Positions 6,899 through 14,699 of a DNA stretch of 21,014 nt are shown here, one piece after another (positions within the stretch are counted from its first letter, which is position 1; every line of letters begins with the position of its first letter). The stretch covers positions 1 to 21,014 of the forward strand of contig JBLIMR010000048.1 in assembly GCA_047638815.1 (NCBI GenBank), in the 5' to 3' direction. The DNA is from JAJRRH01 sp047638815. GTDB lineage: Bacteria; Bacteroidota; Bacteroidia; Flavobacteriales_D; JABDKJ01. Below the pieces are notes generated by a model. It saw only the letters and a list, made by a program, of their open reading frames with translations. It was not told the origin of the DNA and did no database searches. The position numbers were made by a program, and so were the translations under genes.

Positions 6899-8305
6899 AT
6901 GAATCGTAAATCATTTTTAAATCTAACCACAAGAGCTGGAATATTCTTGGGTCTCACACCACTTGTTGCTAAGGGAAATACGGAACATGCAATCGAAAGT
7001 GAAATACTAAAAGATATACTGGGTTCAAGGACAGCCAAAGGCACGGCTCTTGGATTAAAAGCAGAGCCAATTTCGAACGTTAGAATTGGAATGATTGGCA
7101 TGGGGAACCGAGGGAGCGTTTTAATTCAAATGTTTGAATACTTGATTAAGAACAATCATGCAAGCATCGTAGCATTATCAGATCTCAAGGAAGATAAAGT
7201 GACGAAGAATAACGAGTATCTAAAAACCATTCAAGACAGAGGCGCTGATCTTTATCATGGCGGTGATGAGGAATGGAAAAAAATGGCTGATCGAGATGAC
7301 ATCGACTTACTGATTATCTGTACTCCTTGGAAATATCATACAGAGATGTCACTATATGGTATGGAGAAAGGAAAACATGTGGCATGTGAAGTGCCAATTG
7401 CTTACACCTTAGATGATTGTTGGAAATTGATTGAAACCGCTGAGCGAACCAAGAAACATTGCATGACAATGGAGAATTGCTGTTTTAACGGTGAGGAATT
7501 ATGGGTGTTGAATATGATCAATGAAGGGATTTTTGGAGATCTTAATCACGCGGAAGGTGCATATATACATGACTTGAGAAAGCACATGTTGGATGATGTG
7601 TACTATGAAGATCAATGGAGAATCAAACACCATCAAGAAAGAAATGGAAATTTTTATACCACCCATGGACTTGGACCATGTAGTTTTTACATGGATATAG
7701 GCCGTGGTGACAATTATGATCATCTTGTCTCAATGAGTTCAAGAGAACAAAGCTTATCAATGGCCGCTAAAGCAAATAACAGTTCTTTCAAAGACTTTGC
7801 TTGCGGTGACATGAACACCACGCTTATTCGCACTAAAAAAGGCAGGAGCATCATGTTACAATTTGATGTTCACACTGGAAGACCATATACCAGGTTGAAC
7901 ACTGTAACTGGAACGAAAGCAGTTCACCAGGGCTATCCCTCAAAGTTGTTTATCAATGAACCTGAACTAAAATATTGGGGGCATAATTGGTTGAAGGATG
8001 AAGAGTACAAAGTTTATAGAGATAAATATGATCATCCTATTTGGAATAAACTAAAAACACAAATAGATGCCAACGCTGTTGGTCATGGCGGGATGGATTT
8101 TGTAATGCTATACCGTCTTGTAAGATGCCTGAATGATGGTTTGCCATTGGATATCAATCTCTATGATGGGGTGCTATGGAGTGCCATCACTCCGCTTTCA
8201 GAAATATCAGTTGCCAATGAAAGTGCGAGCACAAAGATTCCAGATTTTACCGGAGGAACATGGGAGACGCAAAGAAAAGCTGAAGTTCTGAGGGATATTA
8301 TTTAA
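6899..8305 (+). CDS. Gfo/Idh/MocA family glycosidase, GH109 (alpha-N-acetylgalactosaminidase type)
   Basis: A 468-residue NAD-dependent oxidoreductase-fold protein that matches GH109 glycosidases, which remove terminal alpha-GalNAc through a bound NAD+. The N-terminus (NRKSFLNLTT, then a hydrophobic stretch) looks like a Tat signal with RK in place of RR, as many GH109 proteins have, so it is probably exported with its cofactor. The Rossmann motif GMGNRG is at 67-72. Family-specific blocks follow: GADLYHGGDEEW (115-126), TPWKYH, CEVPIAYTLDDCW, VLNMINEGIFGD, HDLRKHM, WRIKHHQERNGN, THGLGP (255-260), LVSMSS, a GDMNTTLI strand, VGHGGMDF and WSAITPLSE near the end. The order and spacing separate it from ordinary sugar dehydrogenases. 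Its 3' end overlaps the convergent NahK-like gene by eight bases. Substrate specificity is inferred from family only. Confidence 0.85.
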   Translation: MNRKSFLNLTTRAGIFLGLTPLVAKGNTEHAIESEILKDILGSRTAKGTALGLKAEPISNVRIGMIGMGNRGSVLIQMFEYLIKNNHASIVALSDLKEDKVTKNNEYLKTIQDRGADLYHGGDEEWKKMADRDDIDLLIICTPWKYHTEMSLYGMEKGKHVACEVPIAYTLDDCWKLIETAERTKKHCMTMENCCFNGEELWVLNMINEGIFGDLNHAEGAYIHDLRKHMLDDVYYEDQWRIKHHQERNGNFYTTHGLGPCSFYMDIGRGDNYDHLVSMSSREQSLSMAAKANNSSFKDFACGDMNTTLIRTKKGRSIMLQFDVHTGRPYTRLNTVTGTKAVHQGYPSKLFINEPELKYWGHNWLKDEEYKVYRDKYDHPIWNKLKTQIDANAVGHGGMDFVMLYRLVRCLNDGLPLDINLYDGVLWSAITPLSEISVANESASTKIPDFTGGTWETQRKAEVLRDII

Positions 8306-9368
8306 GAAAATAAGATTCAATTATAGAAACTATCTCTTTCTCTTTGCTATAAACAGATTTCAATAGACGAAACTGATTTTTAGCACGAATCAGATTGTGG
8401 GTTTCATACTCCACTTTGTAATATATGTTCTTATTGAGATAATCAGTTAAGAACCTTATGCCCATGATGTAGATCATGACTTTTACGCCCAAGGTAAAAT
8501 CTCCTTTTTCCGCAGATGTCAAAATGTTTGTCGTTAGTTCCCCATAACCTTTGCAAAAGGCTTCGAAGTAATCTAACCTAAACGAAAGGCCCTCCACATC
8601 TGGATCGTCTTCCCTCCTATTGCTGCACATTGATCGAACTGCATCACCAAAATCATAATGAACTATACCTGGCATTACTGTGTCAAAATCAATGACTGCC
8701 AAACCCAAATCATTCTCATCGAATAATACATTTGAAATTTTAGTGTCATTATGTAACACTCTGATTGGATATTTACCCTGTTCTCGAGCCTGTTCTAATT
8801 CGAACATTTCTTCTTTAACACTGCGGGCATAATAAATTTCATCATGTGCCTTAGCCAGAAGTTCCTCAGAAGTATTTATCAGGCTGTCTTCAAATTGAGA
8901 ATTTCGATGCGGGACGCTGTGAAACATTGAAATTGTTTCAGCTATCTTGTTGACAGGAAACGAATCCATCCTTTGAATAAAATCACCATATAGCTTTCCG
9001 GCTTCATAGACCAATGCACTGCTGCTTGGGATAATATACGTTTTGGAATCCTTCAGGTAAACCATCATGTTCCAAAATAATCTGGAATCGTCCTCATGAA
9101 AATATTCCCCAGTCTTGGTTTTTACAAACTGAAGGGCCTTATAGGCTGAAGGAATCTCATTCAAGTGTTGACTAACGTGAACCTTGTTACGAACTAGGGT
9201 CTTTGGATCATTGAAAACAAAATCATTTATCCTTTGAAGAACATACTGCATCTGCCCATCTGTTTCAATGAGGTAAGTATCATTAATATGACCAGAAGTT
9301 AGGACAGTAATCTTCCTAACTTCTTCGTTAATTATAAAATTAGAGCATATGGTTTTAGCCTTTTCCAT
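8298..9368 (-). CDS. N-acetylhexosamine 1-kinase-like phosphotransferase (APH fold)
   Basis: A 356-residue cytoplasmic kinase of the aminoglycoside-phosphotransferase fold. It resembles N-acetylhexosamine 1-kinase (NahK, about 359 residues) closely: SGHINDTYLIETDG near residue 25 (GHIN-TYL in NahK), VLQRINDFVF, RN at 60-61, the catalytic loop HNDTKISNVL (206-215, Asp208), the metal loop IDFDTVMPG (226-234), DFGDAVR (239-245) and MGIRFLTDYL near the end. NahK phosphorylates GalNAc or GlcNAc at C1 with ATP, giving the 1-phosphate for nucleotide-sugar or glycolytic entry. It faces the GH109 gene tail to tail with an eight-base overlap, which supports a GalNAc role, and lies 49 bases after the SPFH gene on the same strand. 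Another amino-sugar or a homoserine/choline-type substrate remains possible, but the motif match favours NahK. Confidence 0.8.
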   Translation of the reverse strand: MEKAKTICSNFIINEEVRKITVLTSGHINDTYLIETDGQMQYVLQRINDFVFNDPKTLVRNKVHVSQHLNEIPSAYKALQFVKTKTGEYFHEDDSRLFWNMMVYLKDSKTYIIPSSSALVYEAGKLYGDFIQRMDSFPVNKIAETISMFHSVPHRNSQFEDSLINTSEELLAKAHDEIYYARSVKEEMFELEQAREQGKYPIRVLHNDTKISNVLFDENDLGLAVIDFDTVMPGIVHYDFGDAVRSMCSNRREDDPDVEGLSFRLDYFEAFCKGYGELTTNILTSAEKGDFTLGVKVMIYIMGIRFLTDYLNKNIYYKVEYETHNLIRAKNQFRLLKSVYSKEKEIVSIIESYFLK

Positions 9369-9417
9369 TCTCTAACAAAGGAAAACTTTTTAAGTATAAA
9401 ATTCTTTGTCTGATATA

Positions 9418-10836
9418 TTACTTACCAGTATTCAGTTCACCACTCAAAATCTTTGCTCCTAAAATAGACTCTAGCATACCTGCATCATTCTTCCCACCAG
9501 TTGTGCCACCGAAAACGGTTCTTGGCAATGTGATGCCATTTGGACCAGCAAGTGCTTGTGTTCTTTGCACACTGGCATCAAGCTCCATTTGAAGACGTTT
9601 CTCTGGCGCTATACCTGCCAATACCTTTTTGGATATCTCGTACGCTTCTGCATCCGCCATGACTCTTATTTTCTCAGCTGACTTTCGAGCTGCTGCCAAA
9701 AGATTCGTTTCTTCCTGTTCCTTGTATGAAGCGGTCTTAGCTGCGGTCTCTGCAGTTATTGTTTGTTCCAATTGCACTTTCTCCAATCTCACTCTTGTCT
9801 CAGCCTTCTCACGCTCTCCTTTGGCAATTGCTTTTTGCGTAGCATAGAACTCCTTTTCCGCTTCTTGCTTCTCCAATTGCGTTTGTGCAACTTGTTCTTT
9901 TTGATCCTTAAGTCTATTATCAAAACTAGGTTCCCAGTCGATACTTGTCACAGCTACTTGCTGTACAGTTAATCCATACCTTCTTAGAGAATTTGAAGCA
10001 TCTCTGATAGGATCTCCGGAAGCATCTTTTCTAATTCTGTATTTCTTTTCTCTCTTCTCGTTTATCTCTGATTTCCCCCTAGCCACAGTTCTTGTGCTAT
10101 CAGAACCCATTGGACTCACCTCAATATCAGCATAGACCTCCTCAGTTAAATACATGCCATTTTCCATTTGGTCTTTTAGGTAATAATCAAACTGAGATGA
10201 AGCACCTGAAATATAATCTTGCGCATCCATGAGTTTGCATGTGTTCTTTAGCGCTTGATCATATACTGGATAAATTCTGGCATAGACCAATTTACTTTCA
10301 GATCTGTTCTTGTCTGCCATTTCTAAAAACATCTCTCTATTTTGATAATCGATGGAGACAATAAGTGCTGCAGCGATATCTGCCTTTATGGCGTCCGCGA
10401 ACTCTCTTGTTTGTGCACCCCTGTGATAGATTCCTTCTTCAGTTCTGACATGGTCATCTGCTCTATCACCATTGTTATCATACTTGACAATCTGATCTTG
10501 CAATGCAATTTCAAAAGAGATTGGAATAGTCTTTCCCCAGAATTTCAATTTCACTCCTTGCGTTGTCACAGCTGCATCACCACCCCATAAATATTGCACT
10601 GCCGTTGCTGTACCCGCTGGGTTATAAAAAAACAGTCCGCTAATCCCTAGAATACATATACCTAATAGTATTGTCAGAAGAGATCTTTTAAGAGACCAAA
10701 TCTTAACGATTCGTTGAATGATTGTTGGAGTTTTCTGCGCAATATCCGTTTTTGGAAATGCAGAATATATAGTGATAAAGATGGCCAAAAGAATGGCAAT
10801 TATAATCAAAGAGTACCCGATGAAATTCATAGTCAT
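9418..10836 (-). CDS. SPFH/band 7 (prohibitin/flotillin-like) membrane protein
   Basis: A 472-residue membrane-anchored scaffold protein. Two hydrophobic segments (about residues 5-24 and 54-71) are followed by an SPFH/band 7 domain (about 85-315), recognisable from GGDAAVTTQGVKLKFWG, a RGAQTREFADAIKADI region and LRRYGLTVQQVAVTSIDW. A long Glu/Lys/Ala-rich coiled coil follows (about 325-400: KEQVAQTQLEKQEAEKEF, EREKAETRVRLEKVQLEQ), with a hydrophilic GGTTGGKND tail. Such proteins oligomerise into membrane microdomain or protease-associated rings; no specific partner is evident here. The start could be Met1 (10836) or Met3 (10830). The NahK-like gene follows after 49 bases on the same strand, so the two may share a transcript, although a functional tie is not obvious. 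Confidence 0.85.
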   Translation of the reverse strand: MTMNFIGYSLIIIAILLAIFITIYSAFPKTDIAQKTPTIIQRIVKIWSLKRSLLTILLGICILGISGLFFYNPAGTATAVQYLWGGDAAVTTQGVKLKFWGKTIPISFEIALQDQIVKYDNNGDRADDHVRTEEGIYHRGAQTREFADAIKADIAAALIVSIDYQNREMFLEMADKNRSESKLVYARIYPVYDQALKNTCKLMDAQDYISGASSQFDYYLKDQMENGMYLTEEVYADIEVSPMGSDSTRTVARGKSEINEKREKKYRIRKDASGDPIRDASNSLRRYGLTVQQVAVTSIDWEPSFDNRLKDQKEQVAQTQLEKQEAEKEFYATQKAIAKGEREKAETRVRLEKVQLEQTITAETAAKTASYKEQEETNLLAAARKSAEKIRVMADAEAYEISKKVLAGIAPEKRLQMELDASVQRTQALAGPNGITLPRTVFGGTTGGKNDAGMLESILGAKILSGELNTGK

Positions 10837-11123
10837 ATATTATATATTTAAAGTTTATGTTCTTTCCAATATAACAATAAAATTGCAGAAAACCTAGCAA
10901 AAACGGTAGATTTCGAAGCGTTTTTCACAAAACTCAGTAACCGTCCGATCTCTGGGAGGGGCTGTAAAATTTCTATAATATGATAAACCCGAAAATCTAG
11001 GAAGGGACCTGAACCATTATTGGATTACGATGACATCTTTAAGAAATAATCATACAATTCAAGAACAATTATTTGGAAATCCTGAATTTCTCAAATTTCG
11101 AAAACAATAATGAGTTTTTTATT
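10837..11123. other. Gene-free stretch with a possible transposase relic
   Basis: No convincing complete gene lies in these 287 bases. On the plus strand one frame stays open from about 10849 to a TGA near 10981 and contains LAKTVDFEAFFTKLS, which recalls the N-terminal part of IS5/IS1182-type transposases (the L-K-x-x-DFE-x-F pattern). There is no start, no terminal inverted repeats and no conserved downstream transposase block. A second short frame (ATG at 11030, ending in TAA-TGA by 11112) is not recognisable. A decayed mobile element is possible but unproven. Confidence 0.25.
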
Positions 11124-11684
11124 TTAGCGGCCGAACCTTTTCTCAATAATTTCAATCCGCATTCGATGATGTCTCTGAAGAATGATCGGATACATATTTC
11201 CTACTATATTCCATACTATGGTAAACATGCCCAGCATAAGATCAACTACTGCTATTAAGTATATACTTAACACCATGATGAGTATGAAAGGAATTAAATG
11301 ACCAAACTCCGATTTCATTGATTGTTCGGATAAGTTATATATACCGTCTCGGTTGCCATTAAAATATTTTTTTTGTTGACTCTTGCTCCTCCAGATTGTC
11401 GCCAACAACATGGTCCTGAACAAGGGAACACCCGCTGCCTTGTATATTTTCTTTAACCTCTTTGGGTTACTGATGTTGTAATATGATTTTGGAAGAAGCT
11501 TTTGAGTATGGAAAGCAAAACCAGAAAAAGCAAATATCCCTGTGATAAACATATTAATAATCCAGGCATAAAGTAATCTTACTCCCCATGAGAATAATTC
11601 CATTTCAGGAAGTATCATAAGAAATTTATACGATTGCCGTATTAAAAAAATAGTAGCAATTGAAAGCAAAATTTTTTTGGTCAA
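11124..11684 (-). CDS. Integral membrane protein related to CrtO-type (glycosyl-diaponeurosporenoate) acyltransferases
   Basis: A 186-residue membrane protein with hydrophobic segments at about residues 4-24, 30-55, 88-98 and 128-165. Its end, NMYPIILQRHHRMRIEIIEKR, matches the characteristic tail of the CrtO acyltransferase family (remembered from the staphyloxanthin enzyme: NVPIIIVQRYNRPRL followed by basic residues). The internal stretch with SEQSMKSEFGHLIPF recalls the family's E-x-x-K-x-E-x-x-H segment. CrtO acylates a glycosylated carotenoid in staphyloxanthin synthesis; many homologues occur outside carotenoid clusters with unknown acceptors. No carotenoid or glycosyltransferase gene lies nearby, so only family membership is suggested. 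It sits alone in an AT-rich accessory-looking pocket and may have been acquired. Confidence 0.5.
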   Translation of the reverse strand: MTKKILLSIATIFLIRQSYKFLMILPEMELFSWGVRLLYAWIINMFITGIFAFSGFAFHTQKLLPKSYYNISNPKRLKKIYKAAGVPLFRTMLLATIWRSKSQQKKYFNGNRDGIYNLSEQSMKSEFGHLIPFILIMVLSIYLIAVVDLMLGMFTIVWNIVGNMYPIILQRHHRMRIEIIEKRFGR

Positions 11685-11764
11685 CTTAAAACAAAATAAC
11701 GGTCATTGGTAATTCGATTAATATTAGATCATTATAAGATTAAGCATTCCAGTATAGATTAATC

Positions 11765-12367
11765 CTATTTTTTCCAAGATATCAATCTTCCATTACTATT
11801 AAATACAAAATTTAAATCCTGAAACTGATAGCTCATATCTTGTTCAAATTCAAACTCCTGCTTTAGATAATAATTATTTAACTCAGGAAACAACTCAATG
11901 AACTCTTTAAATTTCAGATCCAGTTCAAGTTTTGCCCACGAATCATTGAATGATTTGGATTTAATAAGGTTTCTAAATTCTGACATTTCATCTTCTGTAA
12001 TTTCCAGAAATTGTTCTTTTTCAACCTTATTATTAAAAAGATGAACGATGAAATTTCTCTTTCCAGATTCGAGGCTATTATTCGATTGAAAAAGAATAAT
12101 ATACTCCTTATAATTATTGGATTCATCGATTAACTCATTAATCTTTTTATCAAACTTCTCAGCTACATGAGTTTCATTGCCGAAATAATTCCAAAACACC
12201 TTAAATTCTATAGTATCACTTTCGAGGCTTTTGGGTGTGGTCCAATAAGACGTAGTCAAACAACTTTGTGATAGTACTGCTATCACCATATAAAGCAGAA
12301 TTTTTGAGCCTGTTTTATTCCTCGAATTGCATATCAAGGATTGATGATTTTTTATATACCAGTTCAT
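11765..12367 (-). CDS. Hypothetical exported protein, probable lipoprotein
   Basis: A 200-residue protein of unrecognised family. After a polar N-terminus (about 22 residues with several Lys/Arg) comes a short hydrophobic segment, ILLYMVIAVL, followed by SQSCLTTSYW. This resembles a lipoprotein signal whose lipobox is imperfect. An internal start at Met27 would leave a very short signal, so the long form is listed. The rest is hydrophilic and rich in Asn, Glu, Lys and aromatic residues (NNSLESGKRNFIVHLFNN, FELFPELNNYYLKQEFEFEQD), without catalytic motifs. It lies 42 bases downstream of the 117-residue hypothetical gene on the same strand and could be co-transcribed with it. Codon use is very A/T-rich. 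Confidence 0.6.
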   Translation of the reverse strand: MNWYIKNHQSLICNSRNKTGSKILLYMVIAVLSQSCLTTSYWTTPKSLESDTIEFKVFWNYFGNETHVAEKFDKKINELIDESNNYKEYIILFQSNNSLESGKRNFIVHLFNNKVEKEQFLEITEDEMSEFRNLIKSKSFNDSWAKLELDLKFKEFIELFPELNNYYLKQEFEFEQDMSYQFQDLNFVFNSNGRLISWKK

Positions 12368-12409
12368 TTTTCAGATTTCCGTCATTTTGTGCGCTTAGCT
12401 ACTTGACTT

Positions 12410-12763
12410 TTATACCTGACGGACAACCTCTTCAATCTCCGTTTTAGTATAATACTTTATTATTTTAGTCAGTAGATCCTTAATCTCCACAACAGATTTC
12501 GAATATATCACGTTAAACGGCTCGTCCCAGTTTTCGTTTTTGATAAGGTTAATTCTATATTCTCCTTTATTTTTTTTGATATCACCGTACCATCCTATGT
12601 CAACGATTAAGTCTTCTAATGGAAATGTGCATTGCAGTAAATCTTCATTAAGATATTTCAAACTATCTACCTCATTGAACGCATTCACAGGATCATAACT
12701 GTAGAATTCGTTGTGAACCAATATACAATCTACTGGGAAGTTTATTTCTTGAAGATTAATCAT
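12410..12763 (-). CDS. Hypothetical small acidic protein
   Basis: A 117-residue soluble protein with no signal peptide or membrane segment and no recognised family. It is acidic, with a mixed alpha/beta look: a strand-rich first half (INFPVDCILVHNEFYSYDP), IVDIGWYGDIKKNKGEYRINLI in the middle, and a helical C-terminus (EIKDLLTKIIKYYTKTEIEEVV). Size, acidity and orphan status recall immunity proteins of polymorphic toxin systems, but no toxin gene is adjacent and that comparison is only an impression. It is upstream of the probable lipoprotein on the same strand (42-base gap). Confidence 0.55.
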   Translation of the reverse strand: MINLQEINFPVDCILVHNEFYSYDPVNAFNEVDSLKYLNEDLLQCTFPLEDLIVDIGWYGDIKKNKGEYRINLIKNENWDEPFNVIYSKSVVEIKDLLTKIIKYYTKTEIEEVVRQV

Positions 12764-12894
12764 TTTAATTAAAAACTAAGTGTTATGGTATAAATCCTAG
12801 CATCTAATCGATAAATGCTAAGGCATATGCAAGATACGAGTAATAAATTAGACGTTGAGGCTTATATACTGTCAGGAAAGAGAATTCCATTCCG

Positions 12895-14421
12895 CTATTC
12901 AACCGGGTCTAATGTATCCTCTGTAACATGCTGTGCAGGAAATATCTTTGAAACAATATACCCCACAATCATGGCCAAAGCAAAGGAAGGTGCTAGAACA
13001 TCTAACTCTTTAAAATAGGCCCCTACACTTTCAAGGTTTGACACTACAAATTTGAAAAATATCACTGACACAAAACCAGTTATCATGGAGGCTATTGCTC
13101 CTTTTTCAGAATAGCCTTTCCAGAAAAGAGAAAGAATGATTACTGGACAGAAAGTGGCCGCTATTCCAGACCATCCAAAAATCATAATCCAGAAAACCTG
13201 TCTGTCGGGATACAGGTTGTATAAGAGAATCGCTATACCTAAGGCAACTATTGCCATTCCCACCGTCACAAGCCTTGAAAATTTCGTTAAATCTTCATCC
13301 TTCAAATCCGGTCTGAAAATTTTCTGATAAAAGTCACGCGTAATAGCACTGGAAGCAAGAATAAGAAGAGAATCAATTGTAGACATAATTGCAGAAAGCA
13401 CAATAGCAACAAAAATAGCTACTAGAATAGTTGGTAAAAATTCGTTGGTAATCATACTCAAAACATTCTCACCGCCATTTCCTAACACCGCTTCTGGATC
13501 CTGCCCTTCACTTGTGAAATATACTCGAGCAAGAATACCGATTGTTACAGCTGCTGCATCTGTCAAGAGAGTAAAAAGCAATGCAACCCATTTCCCCTTA
13601 TCAATTTCCTTCACGCTTTCGATAGACATGAAGCGAACATATACCTGAGGTGAACCAAGAAAACCCAATCCGATCATTGAGAAACCGAGAATTGTAAATA
13701 GGTTCATCAATCCATCATCACTTCTACCCATTACCTGTGTTAGAGTAGGGTCAATGGCGTTCAATCCTGCTGTGATGCCAGCGCCATGATCCATGGAGAA
13801 CCAAACAACAATTGGCAGTAGTACCAAACCAAAAAACATTAGAATCCCTTGGAACATATCTGACCATACTGCGGCTACAAATCCACCAATGAAAATATAT
13901 GTCAGAACAATAACGAACCCGATCAGGGCGCCAATTCGATAGTCAATATTAAGCATTGATTCGAATGCAATCCCCGTTACATCCATTTGGGATGCGACAT
14001 AAATGACAACAAAAATCACTAATGTCGCAGCTGATATTATTCGTAGTGTGTTTGTGGATGATTTGAAATGACTTTGCAGATAGTCCGGTATTGTGATTGC
14101 TTTATACTCGTCAGACCGTCTTTTGAATAGCTTGGCCATAAACTGCCAGGAAATAAACACCCCAAGCAATTCTCCCAGAACAACCCAATAGGCAGAATAG
14201 CCGGCCATGGCACCCATTCCTGTTAAACCGATTAAAAGCCATCCTGACTCTCCAGTGGCTCTTGCAGAAAATGCAACGGCCCAAAAACCCATTTTTTTCC
14301 CTCCCAGATAATAATCACTCATGCTTTTAATCCGCCTAGATGCGAAAATTCCAATGAGAAATAAAATCCCCACATAAATGGCTAAAACACCTATTTTAAT
14401 TATGAATTCTTTGTCCTGCAT
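12895..14421 (-). CDS. Sodium/solute symporter, PutP-like (sodium/proline symporter family)
   Basis: An SSS-family symporter of about 508 residues with roughly 13 membrane segments, expected to take up an amino acid or similar solute with Na+. The start was set at the ATG at 14421 (MQDKEFIIK), which places the first membrane segment where PutP has it; an upstream ATG at 14451 would add ten polar residues. PutP-type landmarks are SDYYLGGKKMG after the first helix, FSARATGESGWLLIGLTG (compare the PutP SAGASDMSGWLLMGLPG region), IPDYLQSHF, a GGFVAAVWSDMFQG segment, the RFMSIESVKEIDKGKW loop, and VAIVLSAIMSTIDSLLILASSAITRDFY. It is divergent from the cysteine dioxygenase-decarboxylase operon. The real substrate is not fixed by the sequence; a sulfur amino acid or taurine is conceivable from context only. 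Confidence 0.88.
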   Translation of the reverse strand: MQDKEFIIKIGVLAIYVGILFLIGIFASRRIKSMSDYYLGGKKMGFWAVAFSARATGESGWLLIGLTGMGAMAGYSAYWVVLGELLGVFISWQFMAKLFKRRSDEYKAITIPDYLQSHFKSSTNTLRIISAATLVIFVVIYVASQMDVTGIAFESMLNIDYRIGALIGFVIVLTYIFIGGFVAAVWSDMFQGILMFFGLVLLPIVVWFSMDHGAGITAGLNAIDPTLTQVMGRSDDGLMNLFTILGFSMIGLGFLGSPQVYVRFMSIESVKEIDKGKWVALLFTLLTDAAAVTIGILARVYFTSEGQDPEAVLGNGGENVLSMITNEFLPTILVAIFVAIVLSAIMSTIDSLLILASSAITRDFYQKIFRPDLKDEDLTKFSRLVTVGMAIVALGIAILLYNLYPDRQVFWIMIFGWSGIAATFCPVIILSLFWKGYSEKGAIASMITGFVSVIFFKFVVSNLESVGAYFKELDVLAPSFALAMIVGYIVSKIFPAQHVTEDTLDPVE

Positions 14422-14541
14422 AGTTTTTAAATATTTGTGATTCGCAGCCAACTACTTTGGCAGTCGTAAATCTTGAAAAAACACAAAACCATGGCTTTCT
14501 AAGATCATGCAAAATGCTCATAAGAATGAGTCAAAATACAA

Positions 14542-14558
14542 ATTGTTTGTAAAACAAT
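14542..14558. promoter_or_regulatory. Palindromic operator candidate between the symporter and the cysteine dioxygenase operon
   Basis: ATTGTTT (14542-14548) and AAACAAT (14552-14558) form a perfect 7-bp inverted repeat around GTA. It lies in the divergent intergenic region, about 13 bases upstream of the predicted -33 element of the plus-strand operon. Symmetric TTGT...ACAA sites are typical of MarR-type and similar dimeric regulators; no such regulator gene is in the window. Confidence 0.45.
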
Positions 14559-14570
14559 GAAATAAATAGG

Positions 14571-14601
14571 TTGAAAGGTATTTCAATGGCTACATTTGTA
14601 G
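14571..14601 (+). promoter_or_regulatory. Bacteroidota-type promoter of the cysteine dioxygenase-decarboxylase operon
   Basis: TACATTTG at 14591-14598 matches the -7 consensus TAnnTTTG exactly, and a TTG (14571-14573) lies 17 bases upstream as the -33 element. Transcription would start near 14605, leaving a leader of about 95 bases. CTACA-TT-TGTAG (14590-14601) is a small palindrome that covers the -7 box and could hold a repressor. Confidence 0.55.
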
Positions 14602-14699
14602 AAGTTGTACGAATGATAAAACATTTCGAATTAACTAACTTGATTTGGGGAAAGGCCTTGGACTTGTGCATTTAATGAACAGAAAAAGCCATAACTTAT

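Noticed and set aside
11073..11258. Plus-strand 61-codon frame
   Set aside because: Overlaps the CrtO-like gene 3' end in antisense and shows no protein-like features.
12796..12823. Imperfect inverted repeat CCTAGCAT / ATGCTAAGG
   Set aside because: It could be a symporter terminator, but there is a bulge, a long loop and no T-tract on the minus strand, so it was not called.
12815..13018. Plus-strand 67-codon frame that begins in the gap downstream of the symporter
   Set aside because: Most of it is antisense to the symporter 3' end, and the product has no recognisable features.
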